Under the pieces are notes generated by a model, which was given only the letters and a program-made list of their open reading frames with translations, was not told where the DNA came from and searched no databases. A stretch of 64,000 bases of DNA, taken from positions 124,001 through 188,000 of the forward strand of contig NW_022985198.1 of the NCBI RefSeq assembly GCF_010093535.1, written 5' to 3'. The translations under genes and the position numbers were made by a program. Source of the DNA: Lindgomyces ingoldianus (lineage: Eukaryota > Ascomycota > Dothideomycetes > Pleosporales > Lindgomycetaceae). Within the stretch, counting starts at the first letter, position 1, and each line of letters starts with the position of its first letter. Positions 35,920 through 45,423 of this stretch are shown here, piece after piece.

Positions 35920-36508
35920 TGTTATAATTCTTACTTTATAAAAGCACTTAGGTTAATAGTGTTCCTAATAAAAGTAAGATAGAAATAAAGAAGCTAACAG
36001 CAGGGTGTACAGTCCTGCGTAAGAGCTATTAGGCTAATAGAGGGGAGTAGAGTGACTAGATTATAGTTTGCCCTAAGTGCAGCAGTATAGTAGCTAGGGT
36101 TAAACAGTCCTGTTAGACAGGGTTAGAGGTATATATAGTGTAAGATATATAAATAGTATTATAGCTCTTTAAAAAGCTAAATGCTACTTAGTCTATGTAA
36201 AGAATAAACTAAATGTTAAACACACCTTCTAAAAGTTATTTAATATAAGGACTATATACATGTATAGAGGGCGCTAAGGTGAGCAGGACAAGTTTGCGCA
36301 AGCCTGCTAAGAAGAGCTCTATAAGCTCTCTTAGACTTGTTAGACTTGTGGCCTGTTCTCCTATTAGACAACACACCCTTCTATTACCGCAGGCAGCTGC
36401 GCTGCCTCCGTGTCCTCCGACTGGTTCATAAGCGAGCCCTGTTCCAATCCGATCAGATTGTGGAGCACCATGGGTGGAGTTACGCTGGTCCAACCATAGA
36501 CCGTAACA
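35920..36508 (-). repeat. Right LTR of family D (5' LTR in element orientation)
   Basis: 589 bp. The inner end (35920-36000) is decayed. The outer ~130 bp (36380-36508) are GC-rich and undecayed, ending CCATAGACCGTAACA before TAATC. Small reading frames here have no family resemblance. Confidence 0.9.
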
Positions 36509-36513
36509 TAATC

Positions 36514-36745
36514 TTATGTTTCTAGACAAGTTAATATTTAATAAAAAGACTAGCTAGCAGCACTACACGTACACTCTAGTAGGCTATAAGAGTTATTATA
36601 CTTAGAGTATTAAGCAGAGAGACACCTAGGCAATCCTACCTGCGTATACTGTACACAGCTACCTTCTATGTATAGTAATTAAGGAGGGCTACTTTACTAT
36701 AAAGGATTTTATTTAGTAGATTTAGAACATCCTTCTCCTTACACT
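36514..36745 (+). pseudogene. Tc1/mariner-type transposase relic, part 2
   Basis: Continues part 1 after the family D insertion. Read through stops it gives MFLDKLIFN..TSQQHYTYT followed by an ILPAYTVHSYLLC segment and an EGYFTIKDF segment, matching the DDE_3 superfamily endonuclease of fungal Tc1-like transposases. It is interrupted at 36745 by a solo copia LTR. Confidence 0.75.
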
Positions 36746-37048
36746 TGTTAGATATGCGCACCTAATGTTAAGACAGGAGGAACGCTGGACAAAAGCTGCT
36801 ACATAGTACAAGTAATAAGCTTAAACAGTATGTTGCTGCAAATTGCTGCATGTTGCAGCTGGTCGCGCATAGAGCTAGTGCGCGAGGGACTTAGACCAGA
36901 AAAACAAAGCCAAGCAACACAAGCAGAGCAGACAAAAAAGAAAAAGAAACATTAATTAATTAATACAATTAAATCATCATCCTATACATTATATCTAAAA
37001 CCTATTTATTTATCTTAGGAAGCCTAGAAACAGTGCTTTAATCTAACA
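36746..37048 (+). repeat. Solo LTR of copia family B, short-array variant
   Basis: 303-bp solo LTR (TGTTAGATATGCGC...AATCTAACA) with perfect target duplication ACACT (36741-36745, 37049-37053). Only about two units of the 10-bp array remain (near 36835-36860). Decayed at both tips by C-to-T/G-to-A. Confidence 0.9.
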
Positions 37049-37420
37049 ACACTTTAATTTATGTATAGTCCTAAAAACATAGTTATTATACTTAATAACA
37101 TTACTATTTACATAAATAATAAAGTAGAAATAGTTATCTAGGCTACTAGCTATTCTGTTTAGTACCTACTTTTATACTTACCTAATTATAATCCTATTAA
37201 GCTTACCTTTGTAGTGTTAAAGGCTTAAATCTAGAGAAACTACATGTACACGCGCGCTTGCTATAAAGGTGACTTTAAGGCTTTCCTAACTACTACTATT
37301 TAGAAGAGTAACTATAATAAATTTGTAAAGAAGCACTTTAAATACACTGCTAGTAGGCTATATATTAAGTAAAAGAAGCTTAATTAGGTAAGGCGTAAGA
37401 TTCTATAGTACTAAATAATC
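37049..37420 (+). pseudogene. Tc1/mariner-type transposase relic, part 3
   Basis: The frame resumes after the solo LTR and gives a YLPNYNPIKLTFVVLKAQIQ segment, the conserved block of Tc1-like transposases around the third catalytic acidic residue (YSPDxNPIExxFSxLK). A MLDN-type second Asp segment lies upstream, near 37100. Decayed beyond function. Confidence 0.78.
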
Positions 37421-38895
37421 CTATTAACACTATATAAAGTATCTTTATATATAATAGTAATGTATAAAGCACTTTTATATTACATCTTATTAAATCTTTT
37501 TATAAACACTTACTTATCTACCTTACCTCTAGCGCCTCTGCTAAGGGTAAAGAGACTGCCTACTATATAATATACCTGCTTAAAATGTTAGAGATTCTTA
37601 CTTAGGTGTTAAACTACACTATCCTTTAGGCTAAATTTTATAGTAATAAAATAAAGGTTACTTTTAAAGTTAGCTATCTAGTAGAGATTCTTAATAGTCT
37701 ACCTTTACTTAACAGCTACTTTACGCGCCTATTTAAAATTAACATGCTTATTCTCTAGCTGCTAGACTATAAGCTAGGTAAAGAACTTTTATATAACTTT
37801 TTAAGTATCCTCTTTACTGCCTCTAGTTACTAGGCTAGATAAAAAAGCTAGAATAGGCTTTAGTGCTAAAGTCTTTACTTAGTAAGGCTATTAATACTGT
37901 AGATTAAAGTAAGCTAGCAAAACTAAAGTAAAAGCTACTACTTTTATTTACTATAGCTAAAACTCTTAAAGCTTATACTTTTTTGCCTAAGCAGCTTTAT
38001 CTTTCTTTATCTATGCTATTTAATTTAGTACACACTACTTTTTAGCCTGCTTTTATAGCTTTCTAATTAATAAGCTTCTATCTAATAATAATAAGAAGTC
38101 CTGCTACGTTTTTTTTAGTAACTATAAAGATTAAACTTAAGCTAATTCTTATGTAGCTTTAACACCTTAATTATATCTAAATAAAAAAGCATAGCTAAGG
38201 ACTTACTATTAATAATTAATTATAACTACTGCTTAGCATCTATAGGTTTAATCTTATAGTAGCTGCTATTTAAATAGATATAATACTATCTTCTAAAGTT
38301 CTTATAACTAGCTACGCTGCTTTACTATATCTTATAGATTACTAACTAATAATCTAGCTTAGATTTAATAACAGCAACATAATTAATTACTTAAGCTTTA
38401 CATAAAAGCTTCTGCGTACACTTTTTACTTATTATTAGGGTATTATTCTTTAGCAGTATTAAGGATAGCTTATTTACTAACATGTTATGTATAAACGCTT
38501 TTTTTAATATGTTAACTTATAAAGAGATCTTTACTTAAAACTTAACATGTGTAACACTTTTATAACACTTAAAATAAAGATTAACAGCGTTAAATAGGCA
38601 AGTCTCCTCTATAAAGCTAAAATTAGTATGTAGAAGCTGCTAGAAAGTTGCACCTCTCTTATTACACTTAAACTAAATAACATAACTTTACTAGGTATAC
38701 TCTTGTCTATTAATTATAAACGCTAGATTATTAATTAACGCTATTACTCTATTTTTTATTAATAATAGAAGAAGGAAGCACTACTTAGTGCTCTCTACAT
38801 TTCTAGGTCTTCTTACAGTGTTAACATAAAGTAAATATTATATATTAATCTTATACTGTAGCTGTTTAGGCTTAACAGGCAACAAAGCTTAAGCA

Positions 38896-38952
38896 GGTAG
38901 TAAAGCAGGTGGCAGAGCAGGTGGCAGAGCAGGTGGCAGAGTAGGTGGCAAA
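38896..38952. repeat. 12-bp tandem repeat
   Basis: Four to five copies of a GCAGGTGGCAGA unit, with a few decayed positions. Confidence 0.85.
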
Positions 38953-39067
38953 GATAACAGTAATTTAATAATAATAGAAGCTAGAGGTAGAAAATAAGCT
39001 TCTTTAAAGGAAACTAACTTTTTTAAACGCTCTTTAGCAGCAGCAGCTTGCTTATAAGCCTTAAGAT

Positions 39068-39103
39068 AAGCCTTCTGCGCTTTCTGCGCCTTCTGCGCCT
39101 TCT
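39068..39103. repeat. 9-bp tandem repeat
   Basis: About four copies of TTCTGCGCC. In the minus strand this would encode the repeated KAQ segment. Confidence 0.8.
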
Positions 39104-39314
39104 TTAGTGCCTAGATAGGTGCTTTTAGAGGTGCTTTGCCACAGCTGTTTGAACGCGTAGATTTAGCTAGAGGCGCGTCTACAGAGCTTATCTGCAAAAC
39201 ACTAAAAGTTAGCTTTATTATTACTAAATTAGGCAATTTTAATAGCCTTACTTTAACAACAAGATTAAGCCTAAATTACACGCAATAGACAACTATTGCG
39301 GGCTGGTCTGACTG

Positions 39315-39389
39315 AGCTAGTAATTTGGGTGGGGAATCTGACGAAGCGAGAATGCCAAGACATTTCACCGATTACCTGCCCCGACAGAT
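39315..39389 (-). repeat. 75-bp inverted repeat, right copy
   Basis: Exact reverse complement of 3609-3683. It lies about 50 bp upstream of the first gene of the island and marks the sharp change from AT-rich to normal composition. Confidence 0.9.
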
Positions 39390-39441
39390 CCCAACTCAAA
39401 CCCTAACTCAAGTAATCACCAACTCTTGATAGCCCACTTCC

Positions 39442-40550
39442 ATGATACCCCGATCAGAAGCCCTGCGTACAGCCTTCCGTGTCCAGTATCTCAAGCCTCC
39501 CAGCTCCGATTCCCTGACACCATCCGCAATGGATCTCATGATCTGCTCCATGTGCGGAGCCCAGCACTCTACGCGTGCCGCAAAGTCCTGTAAAGTATGT
39601 GATGACCCACGACAATATGTTCCACCAGATGGGTGAGTATATCAGCCCCTCAAAATTTCCACCTCTTTAGCAATCAATTGCGTGTTATTTATGTGGCAAT
39701 ATCCTATCGCAGTCAATCATGGACGACTCTCCGCGAACTTCAACTCTCAGGCAAATACCACAATACCTTCCAACATGACCCTTATCACAGCGGTGTTATT
39801 AGCATCTGGACCGAACCACAGGTTGCGATAGGTCAGCGAGCTATACTGTGTTGTACCGACAAAGGAAATGTGCTTTGGGATTGCATAACGTACATCGACG
39901 ACGAGACAGTGAATCGGATTAAAGACCTAGGCGGTATTTCGGCGATCGTGATATCGCATCCGCATTATTATTCAACATGTCTGCACTGGGCGGAAGCATT
40001 TGGTTGTTCGGTGTATCTTTCGGCCGAGGATGAGGAGTGGATAATGAGGAAGGGGGATGCGCAGAAGCTGTGGGAAGGTAACGAGATGGAGTTGTTGGAT
40101 GGGGAGTTTAAAGTTGTGAAAGTGGGAGGGCATTTTTATGGAAGCTCAGTGATGCTATGGAAAAGTGAGAAAAAGTTATTCGTGGCGGATAGCATCACGG
40201 TGGTTCCGAGTGGTGTATATCATGTCGACCGACCGAGAGGGACAGCTTCTTTTACTTTTATGTGGAGCTACCCGAATATGGTGAGTCGTAGCATACTTTT
40301 GGCCCAAGTTCGAGGTAATGCGGTTAACGTGTGGCAGATACCGCTTGCGCCTGACTTAGTCCATGGGATCTGGCAAGCCGTCGCAGATTTAGACTTCGAA
40401 GACACCCATGGCGCTTTCTTGTTAAAGGATACCCGAGGAAGGAGTAAAGAGCGCCTACTAGACAGTGCGAAGATGTTCGTGAACTCGATGGGGCATTGGG
40501 AGCATGCGATCCACAAAGAGACTATCCAACCACTTCTAGCAACGGGTTGA
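39442..40550 (+). CDS. Metallo-beta-lactamase-fold protein with N-terminal zinc ribbon
   Basis: Probable exons are 39442-39632, 39713-40280 and 40338-40550, with GT...AG introns of 80 and 57 bp. The second intron is in frame and free of stops, so it could also be retained. The N-terminus has two Cys pairs (CSMC and CKVC), a rubredoxin-like zinc ribbon. The body resembles the metallo-beta-lactamase superfamily as found in many ascomycetes: AIVISHPHYYSTCLHWAEAF, then a VGGHFYGSS segment and a VADSITVVPSG segment. The metal motif is atypical (SHPHYYS instead of HxHxDH), so hydrolase activity is uncertain. ATG at 39529 is an alternative start just before the zinc ribbon. Convergent with the esterase gene; its promoter is squeezed against the transposon block. 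Confidence 0.85.
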
Positions 40551-40944
40551 ACGCAATGAAATATACTCAAGGCAGAGAGACACGGGTTGAGGGTTTATTA
40601 AAGCCTTCTAGTTGCTTAACGCCCCCCCGACAGCTCTCCTATGCGTCCGATATTTTCGATCAGTAGACTGCCGGAATGAAAGATTGGGATGGTGTGAAAG
40701 GCTTCAGAACGTATACCAAGCTGTTGAAGGAGCTCTATTTTCACCCGATGGACTGGACCAGTTTGACGTGAATGACTGACGTGAGGAAGGAATGCTCCAG
40801 AAAACAAGAAATATAACAGTTTCACGCTTCCCGTAAAAAAGATGGGAGAATATATCTGCGTAAATTAGAACTATGTAAGTGGCAGGCTATCGGCGATGAA
40901 CGAGTAGGCTCTCGATTCTCCAAACACTTTTCCCCCAAATTTCC
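40551..40944. other. Intergenic, convergent 3' ends
   Basis: Normal-GC spacer between two genes that end toward each other. A minus-strand frame at 40616-40825 has no family resemblance. I see no other feature. Confidence 0.6.
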
Positions 40945-42723
40945 TCATTTATTTAACCTCGCCATCCTCTCCGGATCTCTCCACCAAGCACACTGCTCCA
41001 TTCTTATCCCCTCCCTCTCCCTCTCCATATACGTCCCTCTCCTCCCCATATTCCCAATTACCAACTCCCCACCCCCCAGCCCCCCATACGCCTCCCAATA
41101 CGGCGCGCCCTCAATGGCATGGGTATTCGGATCTCCCGTCGCCACAAAACTCACATAATATGAGTGATACAATTCAGCAACATCAGGGAACTGGGCATCT
41201 GGGAGCCCATTGAAGTATTTCGAATCGCTGGCATGCGGGATGCCTTGCCATGGTTTCGCGTTGTTCGGGGTATTGAACCGAGCTTTGTAGACGGAGAGTC
41301 CGGCGGATGAAATGCGGTAGGCAGATTCTTGGATGGGGCAGATGTACGAATAATCGCCGTATGTAGCGCTGATGCGGTTGTATTGCGTTGAGTTGAGGGA
41401 TTTGGTGTATGGGGATAGGCCTGGACCGAGTGCAGGATCAGGGTACAGTCTGTTCAGGTCTTCAAGATCGGGTTGGGTAAGCCCTGGAGCGAGGTTTGCA
41501 AGGAAGTGAAGGTAGTCGGAATTTGTGGTGAGGTTTCTTGGTGTGAACCCTTTCCCCTCGTCTGTCGTGCTGGAGATGAGGAGGGGCAGAGGGAAGAATG
41601 TGCCATCCTCGCCAGATTGGGAGGCACGCTTTTCGAATGTAGGGCCAGGGGAAACGGGTTGGAAGGGCCAGGTGATGTTGTACTCGGATGAGGAATACAA
41701 CCTTGCCTGAGCGGACTGAATGAGACTGATGTCAACGGCTCGGAGACAAGCTAAAGCGGTATCGTTCGGAGATTCGGGGCAATTGAGCGCTGCCATGAAC
41801 TGTGAAAACTGGCGCCGGTAAAGCGGATACGTGGCATTTGGGAACGCTCGTGCTGTCGGGGACCCGGAGGACAAGATGACCTGGGAAAATAATGGCTTGC
41901 CGGCATCTGCTCCATAGTTGTGGAAGTAGTGTATGCCCACAGAATGGCCTCCTGCACTCTGGCCTCCCAGAGTAATTGCATCAGGATCTCCGCCAAACTG
42001 AGATATGTAGTACTTTATGAACTCCAGAAACATTCTTTGATCTTGTAGCCCGAGGTTCAAGATCCCCGCTTCTTCAAATAGCGCCGATGGTAAAGAACCC
42101 AAAGCTCCAAGGCGGTACTGAAATGTGACGGCCATGATAGGAACGCTTGACGCCGCCACGAAAGCCGCGCCGTCGAAACTTCGCCCACTACCGCCAACAA
42201 AGGAACCTCCATGGATCCAAGCTAGAACAGGAAGTTTCTTGGAGAGTGGCACACTAGTCGTGCGGTAGACATTGAGGTTCAGGCAGGCCTCAGACTGTGC
42301 ATTCGGCGTGCCGGTAGGGTTCTGTATGCAAACAGGGCCGTACTGCGATGAATCCCAGATCCCCTGGAACGGCGGCGGCCATGTTACGGGTGCAAACCTA
42401 CTCTCACCCACAGGCTGTGTGGCATAATCGATACCAAGCCAGGCATCCACGGCTTCATCCAGAGGGATGCTATTGAGAGTCGTAAGTATCTGGGTGCCAT
42501 GGAATGTCCCATATTTCGGCAGTCTCACAACGAGGGGGTTCCTCGGCTGTCTCGAGTACGGCGTCGGAGCAGTAGATGAAGCTCTATACGCAAAGAATAA
42601 GAGGAGGCCAGTAAGGAGGGATACCATGGCGGTGACGATGCGGCCTCGCAATCTCGAACGTGCGGAGAGAGCGGTAACCGCATTTTGAAGGGAGTGGTCG
42701 AGGCATTTTGAACACAGGTACAT
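40945..42723 (-). CDS. Type-B carboxylesterase/lipase, membrane-anchored
   Basis: A single 592-residue exon. Cytosolic N-terminus, then a hydrophobic segment at about residues 28-46 (IVTAMVSLLTGLLLFFAY) that looks like a signal anchor, then an alpha/beta-hydrolase of the carboxylesterase type B family. The oxyanion hole is HGG at 171-173. The nucleophile elbow is GGQSAGG with Ser256, the acid is Glu389 in the TTDEGKG context, and the His is 497 in GIPHASD. Several N-glycosylation sites (for example NATYP, NITW, NLTT, NSTQ) suit a lumenal or extracellular catalytic domain. The family hydrolyses carboxylic esters; the substrate cannot be told from sequence. The full triad is present and the length is normal for the family. 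Confidence 0.92.
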   Translation of the reverse strand: MYLCSKCLDHSLQNAVTALSARSRLRGRIVTAMVSLLTGLLLFFAYRASSTAPTPYSRQPRNPLVVRLPKYGTFHGTQILTTLNSIPLDEAVDAWLGIDYATQPVGESRFAPVTWPPPFQGIWDSSQYGPVCIQNPTGTPNAQSEACLNLNVYRTTSVPLSKKLPVLAWIHGGSFVGGSGRSFDGAAFVAASSVPIMAVTFQYRLGALGSLPSALFEEAGILNLGLQDQRMFLEFIKYYISQFGGDPDAITLGGQSAGGHSVGIHYFHNYGADAGKPLFSQVILSSGSPTARAFPNATYPLYRRQFSQFMAALNCPESPNDTALACLRAVDISLIQSAQARLYSSSEYNITWPFQPVSPGPTFEKRASQSGEDGTFFPLPLLISSTTDEGKGFTPRNLTTNSDYLHFLANLAPGLTQPDLEDLNRLYPDPALGPGLSPYTKSLNSTQYNRISATYGDYSYICPIQESAYRISSAGLSVYKARFNTPNNAKPWQGIPHASDSKYFNGLPDAQFPDVAELYHSYYVSFVATGDPNTHAIEGAPYWEAYGGLGGGELVIGNMGRRGTYMEREREGIRMEQCAWWRDPERMARLNK

Positions 42724-43198
42724 TCTTCACATTGTCATGAGTGATCTTCGCCAGATAGTCCATGCACTATACTCTTCACTAGCATGCGTGATCAGGGATT
42801 CGGGCCAATGTTGAACGAGAGGCGGAGTGAATGCTGCGATCGGAACCCTGATGCATGAAGCGACGAGGCTGGCCGGAGTGGAATGCGGGGAACCTCCCCT
42901 CGAATCCGACGCAAGGCTGTCAGCCGAAAAAGAACCGATGAGCGAAAGCCTGAACTTTGCAAGTCACGCAAAACATGTCAGCCTACTGAGAATGGTATAG
43001 GAGGATTTTCTAGGACACATGCAGGGTTCAGGGCGTTGATGGCGTCCGGCTATGTCCTCCATTGCCCTCCAGCTCCACGCGCAAGAAATCTCCATCCTTT
43101 ACCAGCAATGCCACCGGAATAAGTAACCTAGTAGTGCCAAGAATATAGCTCCTCGTGGTTTTCATGGATTGATAGCAGTGGTAATACATGGAGAACGC
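42724..43198. other. Intergenic: esterase upstream region
   Basis: Between the start of the esterase gene (42723) and the end of the HAD gene (43199), both on the minus strand. It should hold the esterase promoter and the HAD terminator. A plus-strand frame at 42883-43122 has no resemblance to known proteins. No clear motif. Confidence 0.5.
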
Positions 43199-43924
43199 TC
43201 ACAACGATTGACTTTCCAGTTCCTTCTCCAGGGCATCCGCCATCTCCCCGAGGGTATAGAACTTCCAATCATAAACCTCATCTCCCTTATCACCAGTTCT
43301 TGCCCCCTGCCTTGCAATCCAACTCGATTTGACCCCAAACGGCTTGATCGCATGATGGTCATGATGTTGGCTCTGTGCTGTGTGAAGAATACAGTTCTTC
43401 TCGATGTCAAAATGCTCTTTCACGTACTTGAATAGATATTCAAAGTTCCGAGGGTCCGGTTTGTACGACCCAATATCTTCCGCAGTGAGAATCGCGTCGA
43501 AGGCGAACTTCTCCAGAGGCCCTTCATTTGTGTAGGCAAAGGATTCGTTGTCGACATTCGACAAGACCACGAGTTTGTAGTGTTTCGATAGCCGCTGCAA
43601 CGCATCTACTGTATCAGGGAATGCAGGCCACATTCCGATTCTTTGGCTGAATGCCTGAGACTCTTCTGCAGTTGGTGGCACACATTCTAGCTTCTGGCAG
43701 ATATGCGGGTGAATGGTGTTGAGTAGTTCCGAGTATTTCATATCGGGAGTTTTCTTCATCTGCTCGTTTTCGCATCCGTGAACAACGGCTAGGACATCAT
43801 TCCGGCATGTTTGGTTGTTCTTGAGAAGGATCGGACGGAGCGAGTCGAGGATGCCGGTTTCCCAGTCAATGAGGGTGCCGTAGACGTCGAAGGATAAAAG
43901 ACGGAAATCGTTCAATTTAGACAT
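43199..43924 (-). CDS. HAD superfamily hydrolase, haloacid-dehalogenase type II-like
   Basis: 241 residues from the ATG at 43924. An upstream in-frame ATG at 44002 would add 26 residues without homology, so the shorter form is preferred. Motif I is FDVYGTLIDW, with nucleophile Asp13 and the Tyr typical of type II 2-haloacid dehalogenases. Motif II is LSNVDN (Ser122), and motif III is the Lys in SYKPDPRNFEY (Lys155). Near 181-190 is HTAQSQHHDH, the family's fourth motif region with Asp189. These residues are what the L-2-haloacid dehalogenase branch uses to displace halide through an Asp ester. Fungal members mostly have unknown substrates. Intronless, and divergent from the HET gene across about 1.5 kb. 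Confidence 0.88.
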   Translation of the reverse strand: MSKLNDFRLLSFDVYGTLIDWETGILDSLRPILLKNNQTCRNDVLAVVHGCENEQMKKTPDMKYSELLNTIHPHICQKLECVPPTAEESQAFSQRIGMWPAFPDTVDALQRLSKHYKLVVLSNVDNESFAYTNEGPLEKFAFDAILTAEDIGSYKPDPRNFEYLFKYVKEHFDIEKNCILHTAQSQHHDHHAIKPFGVKSSWIARQGARTGDKGDEVYDWKFYTLGEMADALEKELESQSL

Positions 43925-45423
43925 GACTATGAAAACTAGCTGGAGCTGCTCGGTGACAATAGAGAAAAGTTGTGAATTCATAAGTTTGGTTGGGGCGCCC
44001 AACGATGACGTAACCCTTGATCCTTCACGCCCTGCATGTCAACCTTCAATCAACGCGGTGATGAGACTCAGAAACGCCATACACGCTCTGGCTATTGAGG
44101 GGTGGATGCATGATACAGGCCACGTGTTGGATCAACGACCTGAGACTTATACCGGAGTAAATCAGATATGAAGAATTTAAGAAAGGAATAGGGGAAAATG
44201 TTAGGTGAAGAATGCGGAAGCGGAAGCGCGACTTCTGTATGGCATTCAAACTGGCGGTGGAAAGCGAGGCAAAAGGGGCAAGGTGGGGTTTACCAATTGG
44301 ATCCGTCCACCAATCTCACCGTCACATTTCACCGTCACATTTCATTTCATAGATCGCAGGCTTTACCTACTAAGATCTGGTTATTTAGGTCGCACAAATT
44401 CTCGCACATTCTCGTCCTTGGCCTCTTAACTCACACTCGTGACCATATCTCAAGCCTCACGACATTTCGTTCGTTACTGCGAATAAGACCGGCCAACGGC
44501 TTTCATCTGCTAGGTCCTTCATGAAGGGCCAAATCGTCTTAACTCCAAACTTACCGAGTGCGCCATATAGTTGGTCAGGCTGATCCTGCTTGGTGCGACT
44601 ATATGAATGCAGATTAGAGAGGGAAAGGCGTTGCGCAATGAAGTCCCGAAGACTGGAAGATGAGCGGCAAGTCGTGGTATCCCGCAAACAAAAGCAACAG
44701 CACCAATGCCGGGTGGCTGCGCAAAACAGTTAACCTGGATGTTGCTATCCAGTCTCTTTCGTCTCGCTGTATTTCCGAACACCCCCATGTCGTCAGTGCA
44801 AATCGATCAGTCCAGCCAAGGGACCCAACTCCTGCGCCAGGTTCCCTGGAGCGTTATCCAACTGCCTGAAACATTTGAGGCTGTACTGACGTCACTCGAC
44901 TGTTGTGTGGGCCTTGGAGGGGTCCTCGTCTTTCGCAGAGAGGAGACGGAGCTTAGCGCATTTGTGCCGGAGTTGACTGAGCCCGCTGCCCGTGATCTCG
45001 GGTATCTGCTTAGATTCATGGAGAGATTTATATTTCCACTACCTATAGCCATTAAGAAAGCTCAGTATATCTTTCCAGTTCAGGCTAGAGAGTGCGATAG
45101 AATATCGTTATGCTTCGAAGAGGCGCTCTCAGGAAGGATATAGAGCTGCTATGAAAGAGTTTCTTTCCTAAACAGGCAGAGTCTTTCATCTGGAGATCTC
45201 CCTGTCGTTGTGAGGCTGCTGAAATAGTGAGCCTTGGTCGCCCTTGAAAATTTTGGTTGAGGATATGAGGGCAGAGAGTCGAAGCTGGAGCAGTGGAGCT
45301 ATCATAAATAGATTAAAGCTTGGGCCACCGGCCAAACCTCGGATCTATCTGATCCTCAAAGTTTCAGAGGGCCCTGCCTGCCTGCCTAAACCCTTCAAAG
45401 TTGGCCTCAGTGAGCAACGCAAG
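43925..45423. other. Intergenic between divergent HAD and HET genes
   Basis: 1.5 kb of normal-GC DNA likely to hold both promoters. An 118-codon plus-strand frame at 44790-45143 is annotated separately as doubtful. Overlapping small frames on both strands do not resemble known proteins. Confidence 0.5.
44790..45143 (+). CDS. Doubtful small hypothetical protein
   Basis: An ATG at 44790 opens 117 residues beginning MSSVQIDQSSQ and including an ETELSAFVPEL segment. There is no signal peptide, no recognisable domain, and no introns. The frame also extends upstream to 44706. It lies between two divergent genes and may be a fortuitous frame or an unrecognised gene. Confidence 0.25.
   Translation, partial: SSVQIDQSSQGTQLLRQVPWSVIQLPETFEAVLTSLDCCVGLGGVLVFRREETELSAFVPELTEPAARDLGYLLRFMERFIFPLPIAIKKAQYIFPVQARECDRISLCFEEALSGRI

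Larger units (their letters stand above)
11521..36508 (-). mobile_element. Family D: Ty3/gypsy LTR retrotransposon, minus strand, heavily nested
   Basis: Termini are TGTTACAATCC at 11521 and CCGTAACA at 36508, with a perfect 5-bp target duplication TAATC (11516-11520 and 36509-36513). The left LTR (11521-11538 joined to 23300-24090) is split by a copia element. The right LTR is 35920-36508. A pyrimidine run just right of 24090 is a polypurine tract on the minus strand, so transcription runs right to left: gag (34930-35919), RT/RNase H (29730-33059), integrase (24109-26560). Many later insertions lie inside. All reading frames are decayed. Confidence 0.88.
37421..39314. other. AT-rich decayed DNA of unknown origin
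   Basis: Saturated with stops in all frames. Two short tandem arrays are visible (annotated separately). On the minus strand, 38880-39190 would read as a Lys/Ala-rich segment (KKAQKAQKAQKA) followed by a PALPPALPP stretch. I could not assign the rest to any transposon class. Confidence 0.5.

Noticed and set aside
36236..36529. Opposed frames of 97 and 62 codons in the right LTR of D
   Set aside because: They lie in the undecayed outer part of an LTR and read into the flanking sequence. No homology.
41454..42688. Frames antisense to or out of frame with the carboxylesterase
   Set aside because: Shadows of the real gene, which has a complete catalytic triad in its own frame.
43923..44524. Plus-strand frames upstream of the HAD gene
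   Set aside because: They overlap the HAD start or the divergent promoter, lack homology and have low-complexity composition.
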